From the NCBI GenBank assembly GCA_014529385.2, contig CM043963.1, positions 111,508,912 to 111,566,911 on the forward strand: DNA of 58,000 nucleotides. Reading direction: 5' to 3'. The stretch is from Adiantum capillus-veneris. Lineage: Eukaryota; Streptophyta; Polypodiopsida; Polypodiales; Pteridaceae. Numbering within the stretch: position 1 is the stretch's first letter; each line of letters starts with the position of its first letter. Shown here piece by piece: positions 25,468 to 36,900 of the stretch. The translations under genes were made by a program, and so were the position numbers. A model generated the notes under the pieces. The model saw nothing but the letters and a program-made list of their open reading frames with translations. It had not been told where the DNA came from and ran no database searches.

Positions 25468-25845
25468 TCAGCTATTCCCAATTTCAGGAGATAATGGGGG
25501 AAGATCACAAATTATTATCTTTCTCCCGGGTAGCATAGTCATCAAATAGCTCAGCCTAAGGCCCAATACATAGGTGGGTACAATGTTGCAACCACGAGAA
25601 GAAATCTTGTAGAAACTAACGAGACCTAGTGTCTCTTTAATTAAAGTGATTCCTAGGTTAAGGTACCAGTCCTTTGGATCGTCCAAAAAAATGGTGACTC
25701 CTATGGTTGGGGGTTTTGTGTGTCCAAATAAAAAGTACCGTTTCTCTGGCCATGGATCATACTCCGCACCATTGTGCCCCAAATTGGCCACAATATTTTG
25801 CACCAGCTCGGAACTCACCTTATACGATGCTTTTTTTGCAACCAT
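25468..25845 (-). CDS. Unrecognised 125-residue ORF upstream of the divergent transposase
   Basis: Minus strand, ATG at 25,845 to a stop at 25,468. The product starts MVAKKASYKVSSELVQ and contains NLGHNGAEYDPWPEKRYFLF and IFLDDPKDWYLNLGITL. Composition looks coding rather than repeat-derived, but I do not recognise it. It lies 245 bases upstream of the transposase ATG on the same strand, so it could be a second gene of that element, a 5' exon, or a fragment. No signal peptide or membrane segment is evident. Confidence 0.4.
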   Translation of the reverse strand: MVAKKASYKVSSELVQNIVANLGHNGAEYDPWPEKRYFLFGHTKPPTIGVTIFLDDPKDWYLNLGITLIKETLGLVSFYKISSRGCNIVPTYVLGLRLSYLMTMLPGRKIIICDLPPLSPEIGNS

Positions 25846-25889
25846 TGCCTAGCTACCACAAAACAAAAAGCATAAATTCAAAATACTCT

Positions 25890-25952
25890 TCTCTGTGTGT
25901 GTGTGTGTGTGTGTTTGTGTCAAAATACCTCCCTCCCTTCCCCCCCCCCCCC

Positions 25953-25983
<31 letters not shown>

Positions 25984-26147
25984 CCTCCCTCCCTCCCTCC
26001 CTCCCTCCCTCCGCGCACGCGTGTGTGTGTGTGTGTGTGTCCCCAAATAAGTTCCATATATTAAAGAAATTTGATTGCCATTTATAATCAAATTGACACT
26101 CAAATAGGGATGGATGGATAGCTTCAATTAAATCGGTGTGTCTCTGA

Positions 26148-26179
<32 letters not shown>

Positions 26180-26520
26180 TTTTTTTCCCTTGCATAGCTT
26201 AGTCTTTTTTAGTCATATATAATGAAAACAACTTCAACAATGAGCCAAATGAGTGGCGTAGTTTGGATGGATGACCCTAGTGTCAAAATACCCGTGTGTG
26301 TGTGTGTGTCCCCCATAATTAAAACAATTTCAACAATTAGCCAAGTGAGTGGCAGAGTTTGGATGGATGGCTCCAAATGAGTGTATGTGTGTGTCCCCCC
26401 CCCCCCCCCCACCACCACCACCAAATACCCTTGTGTCTAGTTATGATGGATGGCTCCAAATGAGTGCCATCTATTAAAAAAAATTGAGTGCCATATATAA
26501 TCAAATTGACAGCGCTACAT
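25890..26520. repeat. Simple-repeat cluster with C tracts and a degenerate tandem repeat
   Basis: GT runs at 25,893-25,918, 26,020-26,040, 26,291-26,309 and 26,382-26,395; C runs of about 24 at 25,940-25,963, 25 at 26,154-26,176 and 17 at 26,396-26,411; CT and CCCT at 25,964-26,012. Between them, a unit of about 110 bases containing GAGTGGC and GTTTGGATGGATG occurs at least twice (26,240-26,310 and 26,340-26,395). No gene. Confidence 0.8.
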
Positions 26521-27417
26521 AAACTTGTGTGACCTGCCTAGGGATAATTTATTCATAACAAATTCCATTGCTATGCAAATTTTTCAATACTTATGTACAT
26601 TAGGGGGTGACACTTCCATAAAGATTAGGGGCTGCAGCAGTGTTCGAGAAAAATCATTTTTCCAAACATACAAAATTCTTTTTTTTGAATTTGCCAAGAG
26701 GAAATTTTAAAAATATAGATCTTTTTTAGAGTTTTTACATTATTTTTCTCTAGTTTGGGGCGAAATTTCTCCTTTTCCTCTTGCCCTCAATCGGCAATTT
26801 TTGAAATTGAAAATGGCACGATATTAAGCTAAAACACATTTTTTTCCCGAACACTAGGGCCCGCAAGAACCCAAGTAGCCACTGACAAGTTCCAATAATG
26901 CGGCTACATAACCAACTCAAAATCTAGTTTTATCATCTTGTATTACAAACAGTCTTCTTGTTAAAAGCTATGAATTTTTCAAGTTTTGGAAATGTTTAAT
27001 CTCAAAAACAAGGTTTGTTTTGCGAATTTTCGAAAATATTAAAGGTATTTCTAGAATTTATTACAAAATATTGGGGGAATTTTGGAAAATATTAAAAGTA
27101 TTTCTAGAATTTATGACAAAATATTTGGGGGGGGGGGGGGGGGGGCGCTTTTGGGAATTTCCACAAATTACAAGATTAGTGTTAAAAGATTCACTTTTAA
27201 AAGATTCAGAAAGATTCGATCTACCTGTCCGGCGCGCTTAATGCAGCTGCACTAGCTAGCGAGCTCTCGATCAGAGTAAGGCTGCGCAAAGGGGGCAAGA
27301 ACAGCTTCTCTCCGAATGAAGCTAAATGAGGGTTGGCGGCTGCAGCGCTCTGAGTCGAAGCAGCAGCAGCGTCTGTCGATCTTTCTCAGCTGGTCTCGAC
27401 AGCGCACGTGCGCCAGC

Positions 27418-27419
<2 letters not shown>
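26521..27419. other. AT-rich non-coding stretch with a short tandem duplication and a G tract
   Basis: Holds a roughly 50-bp tandem duplication (27,030-27,125, around TATTTCTAGAATTTAT) and a G run of about 20 at 27,126-27,145. It also holds the first copy of a phrase (ACATAACCAACTCAAA near 26,906) that recurs at 27,727. GC rises sharply after 27,230, ahead of the CT block. No gene recognised. Confidence 0.5.
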
Positions 27420-27496
<77 letters not shown>

Positions 27497-27519
27497 TCTC
27501 TCTGTGCAGACCACAACGC

Positions 27520-27601
<82 letters not shown>

Positions 27602-27612
27602 GACCACAACGC

Positions 27613-27647
<35 letters not shown>
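27420..27647. repeat. Compound (CT)n block with a repeated GCAGACCACAACGCGAT spacer
   Basis: Three long CT tracts (27,420-27,503, 27,525-27,597 and 27,615-27,645) are separated by two copies of GCAGACCACAACGCGAT at 27,506 and 27,599. This repeats the architecture of the GA block at 17,938 with an unrelated core. Frames on both strands are open but are only dipeptide repeats. Confidence 0.9.
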
Positions 27648-27648
<1 letters not shown>

Positions 27649-27719
27649 CTTTTCCATCGCTCGAGCGTGGCGGGAGCAGCTGCAGTTTCTTGGCAGCGTG
27701 ATATTTGCCACGCTAAATC

Positions 27720-28380
27720 CTAAGCCTACATAACCAACTCAAACTCTAGTTTTAGCATCTTGTATTGATTGACAATAGTCTTTAATCTCATAACTAGGGG
27801 TTTTTTGGAAAATTTGAAATTTTGAAGGGCATTTTAAGAATTTATGACAAAATTTTGAAAGTATTTTAATTTATTTTATAATTTTAGGAGTATTTGGGAT
27901 TTCCACAAATTAGAGGATATTTTGGTTTTTTTCTTACTCGAGTGCTATTAAACAAACCCTTGTACCGGCTGCATTTATGTGCTTTTGGTATCTAGTTCAT
28001 CTCAGGTAATCTCATGTGGCACTGAGGCCTTAGCCCGAATCATTCAAGAGATCATAGAGACTAAAATTTTGGGGGTATTTGAATTTATGTTCTAATTTTA
28101 GGAGTATTTTGGGAATTTCCACAAATTAGAGGAGATTTTTGTTTTTTTCTTACTTTTAATTCCTATAAAGTTGAAAAAATGAAATGGGCTATGCGCATAA
28201 CCACACATTTGCTAGGCTTGTTAGTGAATGGAGCCTAGAATTGTACACAAGGCCATACTTAGAGGCTTCATAAGTGCTAAATTGCAAAAAGGTAGCTGCC
28301 AAATCTGGAAGCTTACCAAACAAGAGCTATACAAATTAGTACAACAAACAAAGTTGAAACAGTGTTAAGGAAAACCCCTT
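27720..28380 (-). repeat. Degenerate LINE 3' remnants with a direct duplication
   Basis: A segment of about 130 bases at 27,935-28,065 is repeated at 28,375-28,505 with roughly nine in ten bases identical (for example CAAACCCTTGTACCGGCTGC in both). The second copy belongs to the C-terminal coding part of the minus-strand LINE, so the first is an extra copy of LINE 3' sequence. A second duplicated phrase (TTTCCACAAATTAGAGGA) occurs near 27,900 and 28,117. No intact gene. Confidence 0.6.
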
Positions 28381-30440
28381 GAGTGCTATTGAACAAACCC
28401 TTGTACCGGCTGCATTAATGTGCTTTTGGTATCTAGTTCAGCTCGAGTAATCTCATGTGGCACTGAGGCTTTAGTCCGAATCATTTGAGAGATCATAGAG
28501 ACTAGAAGCCTCTCCATACATCTCCATCCATTAGTGCTACCATAACTTCTCTAGTGGTCCAATAAGGGCCAAGTCCCTAAATCTGAACCTCATAGAGCAT
28601 AGGTGAAGCCACTAGAGTGTCAAAAAGGCATTGCTTTGTTCGAGGTTCTTGAAATTGAACCTACAAACACATCCTCTCCAATTCTCCCAAATCTGCATAG
28701 GCTCTCGTCAATCAAGTCTCTGCTACTCTCCTCAATGAAAACGTTGGTCCACTGAAGACTATCCCAAGATAGGTGTATGCATCTGTATACTCCACCATCT
28801 CCTGGCTATATGTAGAAGTAGGTGCACACCTCATGGCCCACTGTGGTGTGGTGTTGAACACCATAACCTTGGTTTTCTCAGGTTAACAGACAATCCACTA
28901 TTGTGGGCCAATGTGTATAAAGCATCTAGATGACGTTTCATCCCCTCCGGGGAGTAAAAAATTAGCACAATATCATTAGCATATAGCAATAGTGAGATCC
29001 ATGTCCCTCCCATCTGTGCTCCTCTATCACCATCCCTCTCAATGTACTTAGCAACCTCATCCACATACATGTCAAATAGTGTAGGAGATAGCGGGCAACC
29101 CTGTTTCATCCCAACAGTGGAGTGAACCAAATCAAAATTCCCCTCTGGAGTGCATACATGCCCCACTAGTGACTTGTATAGAGCCATGATCCCCCAAATC
29201 AACTCTTTGGGTACCCCCGTCTCCTACAATATGTGCATCAATCTAGTTCTAGGCATTGTATCGAAGGCTTTGCGGAAGTCCACAAAGCAACAAAAGAGAA
29301 GTCTCCCACGTAATCTTCCCTCCTCAATAATGGCTCTGAGTATCAAATATGATCAAGACTAGAGAAACCTCTCCTGAAACCCATCTATCCTGCTGCCCAT
29401 ACATCCCCTCTCTCTGTCCAGCTACCCAAATTGTTGCTCAAGGATGGATATGTACAATCGTGCCAATGTGTGTCCAATCATAATAGTGTGGTAGTTCCCA
29501 GGCTCCATAGGGTCCTCTGACTTGAAGATAGGTACGGTCATGGACAAACTCCAAGTATCATGTAGGACCTTGCACATGGCATGGTTGAACATCATTTCTA
29601 GAAGCTCTGCAAGCAAATCTCTGGCATGTATAAAATGCTCTTCTACTAGGCCATGGTGATCATATACTCTCCTAGTCTTCATCTTGTCAATGGATTTCTT
29701 TACCATCTCAACGGTAAAGAAAGCACATGTGTGTGGGCATGGCTCTAGTGGATTTGGAATCGGTGGCTACCCCGAGACTGTGTAAAGAGATGATGCATAC
29801 TGACCCCCTACCTCTGTAGAAGTGATGACCGGTGGGGGGGAGTGCTCATGGAAGAGTCGCCATGCCTCGCTTGAATCCTGGCTCAAAAACAACTAACATA
29901 AATCCTGCTCTAATCGAGCTAGAAATTCCCTCTTCTTCCGTCGTACCAAATGCCGAGCAACAATCTTTGACTGTCTATGAGTAATGACTTCTAGAAGTAC
30001 CTCCCTTTGAAGGCAGGCTCAAATCTCTCTACACTGCTCATCATACCAGCTATTTTGGAGTGTGCTACCAGAACATTGTCGTTGCCCAGGTTCAATGTGT
30101 GGGTGTGCCTCTATGTCTTTGTCAATATATAAGTGAGCTCCCCGGCTAAAGGTCTCCTCGGATCATCTGTGCATAAGCGTCTGTAGATACCATCTATGTA
30201 GACAGAATCAGTCTTTGAAGAAAAAGTGTATCGGGTATGTGTAGGTGTCTGTGCCAATCGAGCTATGCTGAATTGGAATGAGACAATAAAGGTGAGGAAA
30301 GCATGATCTATCGCTACCCCAATAGGCATGGGTCTGACTATAAAGTCTTGAATAGAGTGTATGAAATTGGGCTTCCAAAACATAATCCACTCTGTTGGAC
30401 CCATGTCTATGAGGAAAACAAGTGAACCCACTCGATGTTG
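28380..30440 (-). pseudogene. LINE ORF2 (EEP end, reverse transcriptase), minus strand, decayed
   Basis: Read from 30,440 downward. 30,431-30,180 resembles the end of an endonuclease domain (WIMFWKPNF, then AIDHAFLTFIVSF in place of the usual SDH). 29,706-29,422 is RT N-terminal (DTWSLSMTVPIFKSEDPMEP, then GNYHTIMIGHTLARLY). 29,202-28,831 has VGMKQGCPLSPTLFDMYVDE and the palm motif YANDIVLI, where the usual YADD second position is Asn instead of Asp. 28,800-28,380 carries C-terminal sequence (TYLGIVFSGPTFSL; LFDTLVASPMLYE). Stops and frameshifts are frequent. It is a different LINE lineage from the plus-strand one at 15-17 kb, judging by its CPLSPTLF block. Confidence 0.8.
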
Positions 30441-30446
30441 GAAATC

Positions 30447-30448
<2 letters not shown>

Positions 30449-30497
<49 letters not shown>
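30449..30497. repeat. (GA)n microsatellite
   Basis: About 24 GA units, next to the 5' side of the minus-strand LINE fragment. Confidence 0.95.
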
Positions 30498-30501
<4 letters not shown>

Positions 30502-30539
30502 GAGCATTTAACTCACACATATTTTTCTATATAGAAAAT

Positions 30540-30955
30540 GAAATTTTTTATATCCATTGATCTACTTGCACTAAATTACTAGATAACAAATTTGTAGCAA
30601 CTATTACTATGTAGAAAATGTTACAACCTATGAGTTACTATATAGTAATCACTTACACTAAATTACTAGAGAGCAAATGTGTAGCAACTATTACTATGTA
30701 GGAAATGTTGCACCCCATGTCTAATTACCACAAAGCAACTCCATTTTGCTAGATCTATCTAGCAAGAACATTAGATTACTATATAGCGATCTTGTAGGAA
30801 GCATGATTTAACTAGTTCTATCTAGCAACTACATAGCAAGGCCTCACTTTTGCTAGTTGCATCTGCTATATTGCTAAAGATTTGCTAGTTCAATCCAGCA
30901 AAACAATAAAATGGGATGCTATTTACTAGGTGGCAATTGGTCTAAAGCTCCTTTT
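30540..30955. mobile_element. MITE-like TAGCAA-rich element (copy 2) with internal direct repeat
   Basis: Rich in TAGCAA and TTGCTAG words like the element at 18.7 kb. Its right end near 30,930-30,950 is the inverse of the left end of that copy (GGAGCTTTRGACCAA). The left part contains a direct repeat of about 80 bases (from about 30,566 and about 30,650, each with TAGCAACTATTACTATGTAG). No coding capacity. It lies 500 bases upstream of the TIR-NB-LRR start and may have brought regulatory sequence there. Confidence 0.55.
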
Positions 30956-31451
30956 TGAAGAAGGGCCTCCAACTGGCGATTGCCTGTTGAGTCCTGGGTT
31001 GAGAGACTTTTCTACACGCACGAGAGGGGGGCTGTATGCTAGGCTGTTGACAGCCGGTGAAAGTGGTAGATATGGGGCCACGTTCTTCAATTCAGAGGGC
31101 CTTATAGGCTAGTCACAGAAAAAGCACTTGTAGTAGTAATATGGGAAGGCGCTCCTCATGGGAGGCCAAAACGTGTGGTTCCCGACATGATAGGAATTTA
31201 GAGGATCTTCAGAGTCGAGACTTGTTCGTCCGCCAGCGTGTCTGAAGCCGGGCTTGAAAAAGTCAAATCCGCACCTTCAGTCATGAGCTGTGCAGTGCAG
31301 AATCGTTTTTTCATTTGGTCAAGCACGATCGATCAGCTCTCTCTGCATCATGTGTAGCTAGGCGCTGTGATTCGTCTCTAGGATCAGCTATTAGAAGCTG
31401 TTGGTGATCTGTTCAATATCCCAATTAATCCTCACGGCATGTCCGTCATCG
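30956..31451. other. Upstream region of the TIR-NB-LRR gene
   Basis: About 500 bases without a supported gene. It should contain the promoter and leader of the NLR gene. A CT-rich patch (AGCTCTCTCTGCATC near 31,335) is present. No convincing TATA box was picked out. Confidence 0.4.
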
Positions 31452-33329
31452 ATGGAGAGGGGTGAGGGATCACGGGCCGCAGCAGCTGTGATCTGTGCTC
31501 GCCATAACTATGAGGCAGCCCCCTTCATTTTCCTTAGCCACTCAGGCAAACAAAAGGACTTTGTGACAGACCTTTATGATGCACTCGTAAGTGTCAGGCA
31601 CTGTCCCTTCTTCGACATGGACACCACCCGCTCTCTGCCCCCAGGCCGCGACTTCTCTCACCGGATCTTCCAAGCTTGCCATCGTTGCAAGATGGCCGTG
31701 GTAGTCCTCTCCCACGACTACATTGAGAACCTCTGGCCAATGCTGGAACTGCAGGAGTTCTTCCTTCACGATCCCGAGCGTCTGATCTATCCTCTATTTT
31801 ATAAGCTCCGGCCTGCTGATCTCTCCAATGGGAAAAACATGAAGCGCTGGAAACATCATTGGTCAAAGAACAGGCACCACTGGCAAAAAAGAATGGTGGA
31901 TCTGGAGAATTTGCAGGGCCCTGAGGGGCTCCAAATCAGATTGGACATCAACAAGTGGGAAAGAACCTGAGGACACTGCAATACAGAAGCGGAGAAGTTC
32001 GTGGCATCATCCATGCTAGCAACGATCGAGTCTTGTACCAGAGAAGGAAGGATTATGTCCAGGCAATTGTATCCACTATATGTGCTAAGCTTCCGCCGCC
32101 CCGGCCTCATTCAATGGGTGAGGAGATCAAAGGGATGGACAGGATGTGCAAGGTAACTACTTCAAGAGTCGTCATATACCAATTCGTATATTAAGACTTG
32201 GAGTATTCTCTGCTTCAATATTGTGCATTAATGTTCACACAATTATGATGTATACTAAATTATTGCAGGAGATAGTTGAGTTGTTTGAGAGGCAGTCGCA
32301 AGGCCACAACAACTCAAATATCGCGATTGCAGTAGCAAAAGTAGGCGTCCATGGCATCGGGGGATTTAGAAGAGCACTGTTTGCATGAGCTTGGCTGATT
32401 TCTTTGCTCGCGAGTTTTTGGGGAAATCTTGGCGGCTCGAGTTTCCCAGCAGTGTCACAGAGGGCTGTATGAACCTTGTGGAACAAATCAAAGCCATTCT
32501 CGATTTATTATCCTCACCAAGCTACGCGTCCAATGTTGAGCAGGTAGAACTTCATGCAATCAATCTCCTTGTGTTTTGCGAATTTTGATTAGAAATATGG
32601 TTCCTTCCCCTTTCTCTCTTGATTCACCTCCTATGATTTTGACAGGTTATGGCTGACCTTGAGGTTGGTCTACAAGAGAACAAAGTATTTTTGGCCCTAG
32701 AAAATGTTTGGGACATAGATGTTGGTGGTCTGGATGTTGCCAGAAGAATTGTGCTGATGGTGCGTATGCCGTGAAGCAAAATTTTGGTGACTAGCCGAAG
32801 TAGAGAGATCTTGAAAAGGGTCCTTCCAAATAGCCATGCTTTAGACATAGTGCATGTTCCCAGCATGAACGAGGACGATGTAGTGGAGGCGTTCATCTCT
32901 TACAGTTGTTTGAGCTCTCATATGCTACCTCCCCAACATCTACTCACCAGGCTTGCACGTTCCTGTTTTATTGGGGAACATTTCTATCCTCTGTTTGTGA
33001 AGGTGAGGGGAGTCGAGCTCTGAGAACAAGGAAGAGAGTGGTTGAATGATGGAGATCTGGAGAGTATTATTTCGAAGTTGCAGGTGGGTTGGGATATTGC
33101 AGGGAATATCGGTGAAGAGAATCATTTAGAGGCCGGGAAGGTCGAGGATCTTGTAATGAAAGTTCTTCAGAAGGGTTTAGACAGATTGACCCCCTAGCTA
33201 CAAGATTGTTTTGGTTTGGTGACGTATTGGTTAATGGATACTGCAAGGCAGCCTAGCTTCGAGGAAAATTGCGAGTGGTTGGCAATGATGTATGGTGGCC
33301 GCACATCAGCAGATGATGTGAGATGTCAA
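31452..33329 (+). pseudogene. TIR-NB-LRR resistance-type gene, 5' part (TIR and NB-ARC), disrupted
   Basis: Exon 1 starts at the only in-frame ATG, 31,452 (MERGEGS). Its TIR domain has FIFLSHSGKQKDFVTDLYDA, SLPPGRDFSHRIFQAC and VVVLSHDYIENLWPMLELQE; the Glu expected to be the NADase residue is at 31,746-31,748. A frame change near 31,957 separates it from the linker, which runs to the donor at 32,153. Exon 2 (32,269-32,543) carries the P-loop region GVHGIGG, where a one-base loss near 32,360 breaks the frame before KST. Exon 3 (32,646-33,329) has a kinase-2 segment (KVFLALENVWD; the usual DD reads EN), a TGA at 32,772, then an RNBS-B segment (SKILVTSRSREIL), ARC-like sequence and further stops near 33,021 and 33,197. 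NLRs sense pathogen effectors and signal cell death; this copy could not make a full protein. The gene resumes at 47,529 after the inserted MULE. Confidence 0.85.
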
Positions 33330-33429
33330 GTAAGTAAACTTTCTTTTGGCTTGTATTTTATGAACTATAAGGCCCACAATAAGTTTTGGACAAATCCTCA
33401 CAATAATTTCCACATTGTGAACTAACCTC

Positions 33430-33655
33430 AACATCACGGAGAGCTTTTGTTAGGGAGGCAGCATATACCTAACTAGGTACGATTGGGGGCAAGGGATCGT
33501 CGGCCCGGTGGGGGGGTCTCCCCTTTAAGTGCCACGGGGTCATATAAAGCATGGGATCAATGGCGCTCATTCAAAAAGAGAGGCGCACGCAATCTGGCTC
33601 ATTGATCTTTAAAAACTAAACTCGGGATCCCGAGTTTAGTTTTTTTCCCGAGTTT
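33430..33655 (+). repeat. MULE left terminal inverted repeat
   Basis: About 225 bases pairing with 47,173-47,393. It includes GCTAGGTACGATTGGGG-like outer sequence and ends inward with a 34-bp perfect palindrome at 33,611-33,644 centred on CTCGGGATCCCGAG. The outer 40 bases are more diverged than the inner part. The promoter of the transposase gene may lie here, as in other MULEs. Confidence 0.85.
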
Positions 33656-33858
33656 AATTTTGGGAAGAAGGATTACGGATGGCGGCGCTCTTAATGACTT
33701 GAATGATGTCATAGACTTTTAAGGATATTATTCTCCCAAAATAAAAGATCTTTCCCATAACGTTACAAAAGTGGGAGTTAATGACATCATAAATGTGACG
33801 GCACCACCTACCAAACTAAACTCAAGAGGTGATTCTAATCTCGGGATCCCGAGATTAG
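33611..33858. repeat. Palindromes centred on CTCGGGATCCCGAG (left pair)
   Basis: A 34-bp perfect palindrome at 33,611-33,644 (AAACTC type) and a 24-bp palindrome at 33,835-33,858 (AATCTC type) flank the start region of the MULE transposase. Matching copies occur at 47,188-47,221 (AAACTC type) and 37,595-37,626 (AATCTC type), so each palindrome type occurs as a pair. Confidence 0.85.
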
Positions 33859-33932
33859 TTTTTAGCAGTGACGGGGCGAGTTGGATTCACATTACTTTTC
33901 ATGGCTAATCAAGCAACCCAAAATCTATATGC

Positions 33933-36900
33933 ATGATATGGAGCATGAGTCTACAGAAAATGGAACCCCTTTTTGGAGAAGAAGCTAGTGATTATTCCTC
34001 TTCTTCTTTCAGCTATGAATCAATTGAATCCTCAAGTGATGATGGGTTGCACCGGGGGTCTTTGCGACCCTTTCAAAGTCTTGAAGCTAGCCATTCTACT
34101 TCTCAAAGAGGTACTCTTGATCCATTCTCATACGTGTCACATGTTTATTTCTACTTCAACAAAGACACATACAACCTTATGATTGAAGCATTGCAAGGAG
34201 ATCTATGTGTAACATTGGAACATCTCAAAAGTTGTACCCATTTGGTGGATTTAAAGAAATGGAGAAGAATAAAGGATAATTTAAAGCTTGCAAGGAAAGA
34301 AGGTAATGTTCTTTGCCTTTTTCTTAAGATAGCTCCCAATCTTCGGATTGCATGCATTGAAGATTGGGAAAGTATTGTCCAACAAGCCCATCTTGATGAG
34401 ACTCAAGGTAGACATCGTGATGTTAATGACATGATAGAGGAGGTGAAGTCAAAATGGTATGTTGGTATTCAAAAGCATGGCATTTCCCTTACTTACATTA
34501 GGGACTTTGTCAATGCATGCGAGTGCAATCACACTAGGAACCAAACTGCTCCACAATCACAGCGCCAAAGGATGGACCTCAATAGTGAGCCTCCCATGAT
34601 ACTCACTACAACAAGGACCAATGTGGAAGAGCAGCTTAAGTGTATAATGATTGAGTACAAAGCAAGGTTGCTCCGAGTACGTTCAGCAAAGACTTATGGC
34701 TCTTTGAAAACCATTGTTGACTATAAATACTATAGGGGAGGTGAACCTAGACGAAAAGGAGGCAAGAAGAGATTGTGTACATCCAAGAAGTGTGGTTGTA
34801 GCTTCAAAGTTCAAGTAGAGTATAAGCAAGACTTAGACAATGTTCAAATATTTCTTCATCCTCACCATATGGGTCATGAACCAGGAACCAGAAATGACCT
34901 ATACCATCTACCGATCCACCGTATTGAAAAGTTGTATACAAGATTTATTTGATGTGGGAAGCTCTTGACATGTAGCTCAAATGTCTATGTCCAAAGAAAA
35001 ACTCCATATGCAAAAAGCATCTCTCCTTGAGTGCACTATTTTCAGGTTCTTCATGATTCCCCAAGATATTGCTTCTTTGTCGTATCTTGTACGCCATGCA
35101 GGTATATATCTTTACTTTTTCTCTTGGAAATAGAAAGATTGATGTATTTAGATCATAAATCCCTATAAACGTGCATCGGACGTGTCCAAGGATGATTGGG
35201 AGTCAATGTACAAGGAAACTTTGGATCTCAAGAAACAAAATAAGGTATGTACACGTTTTCTGTGATTTTACTCCTTTGTTGCCGTCCTTTTGTGAAAAAT
35301 AACATCATGAAATATTCTAGGTTTTATATTGTCAACCTTATAATCCAGAGGCTCTTGATGATAAAGATAAGCCATTTATACTTATCATTCAAGATGACTG
35401 GATGTTGCAAATGGCGATACGTTTTTCACATAATAATGCATGGGCCATTGATAGTACTTTCAAAACGAACATATATGGTCTACCATTATATGCTGCTGTC
35501 TTACCAAATCAACTTGGAAATGGCCTACTCATATGGTTTATGATGAGCACATGTGATCAGGGGTCTCGCCATGAGGTTATTGCTTTAGAAAGGATGTTAA
35601 GTCTAATTTTCTCTCGAATGGGTAGTATCCGTCCAAGTGCAATTGTAATTTATAAATCCCAGCAAGAACTAGAAGCATGCTTAGCGGCAATAAATGAGGA
35701 TCCTCATTCTTGGGCCATTGGTGAAGATGGAACTTGGCAAAAAATCTCCTGTCGAGTGTTGTTGTGCTGGTTCCATGTAAAGAAAGCATGGGTGGAGAAT
35801 CTTCTTCCACAAGTAAGTAAATTTTATGCATTATTGTCATGACCTACTCATCCTCTCATCAATTCTTTAAGATTTATCTATATGCAGGTCCCCAAAGAGA
35901 TAAGAAATGACATCTATACAAGCTTGTCCAATCTTATGCATAGTGCTACAGAAGACGACTTTGAAGGACGCTATCAAGTATTCCTAAGCAAGTACTCACA
36001 ATTTCCCAATATTCAACGATACATTTCAAATGGTTGGTGTGGACATAGTTGCATGTGGAGAGCAATGTGGCCTAAGTGAGGAAGATTGTTTAACTATGGA
36101 AATGCTGATACAAAAAATTTAATTGAAAGATTGTGGAAATACATTAAATACACACTTCTAAATGCTCGTATAAATCGATCAGTAGTTGAGTTGATACACG
36201 CTCTTGTGGAAGATTCTAAGACAGGGAATCGAATGGGTGGAACACTATCTCGTTTCTTCAAGCAAAAGCAAGAGATAGGTACAAGACTAACTCTATGATA
36301 TATGTTGGGCCATAGTTTTATGTATTAATATTGTGTCTATGCAGCTGACTCATGTCGCTTTTCTATCCGTGGCTCGTCAAGGAGCCACACCTCAAGGTTA
36401 CAAGTAAGAGAGGAAATTTTACAAAAGTACAAGCATGATCAAACAAGCCTACAAGTATTGAATGACATGTCTTTGCTATTCAAAATAAGAAGTACATCAG
36501 ACCCAACCTCATGGTATCATGTAAGCTTGCAAAGCAACTACTGTGATTGTGTAGATTGGAGCTCCCAATGCAAACACATCTATGGTGTTCGATTGATAGT
36601 ATCTCATTGTTTTGAAGATTTGAAGGGACTTCTACCTACTGTAGATAATCATTGGAATCACAATTTATTGAAAAATGTTGATGAAAAGGACGACGAAGAT
36701 GGAAAAGAGAAGGTGTCTGCAGAGAATCTATCAGATTATATTGGAAGTCTTAAAGACATGCTGGGTCTCATTCAAAAAAGCTTGCATGAAAGAGATAAAA
36801 AAGGATTGAATACGCTTTGGAACCAACTCACCACAGCAAAAGATGTATTGTTCTCAAGCACGTGTCCCAAAAATGTAGACATGCCTACACAAGGAAGTGT

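Noticed and set aside
27316-27733. Overlapping frames in four phases around the CT block
   Set aside because: Dipeptide-repeat translations; open in almost every frame for the same reason.
30930-31112. 60-residue frame upstream of the NLR
   Set aside because: No conserved features; overlaps the MITE-like end.
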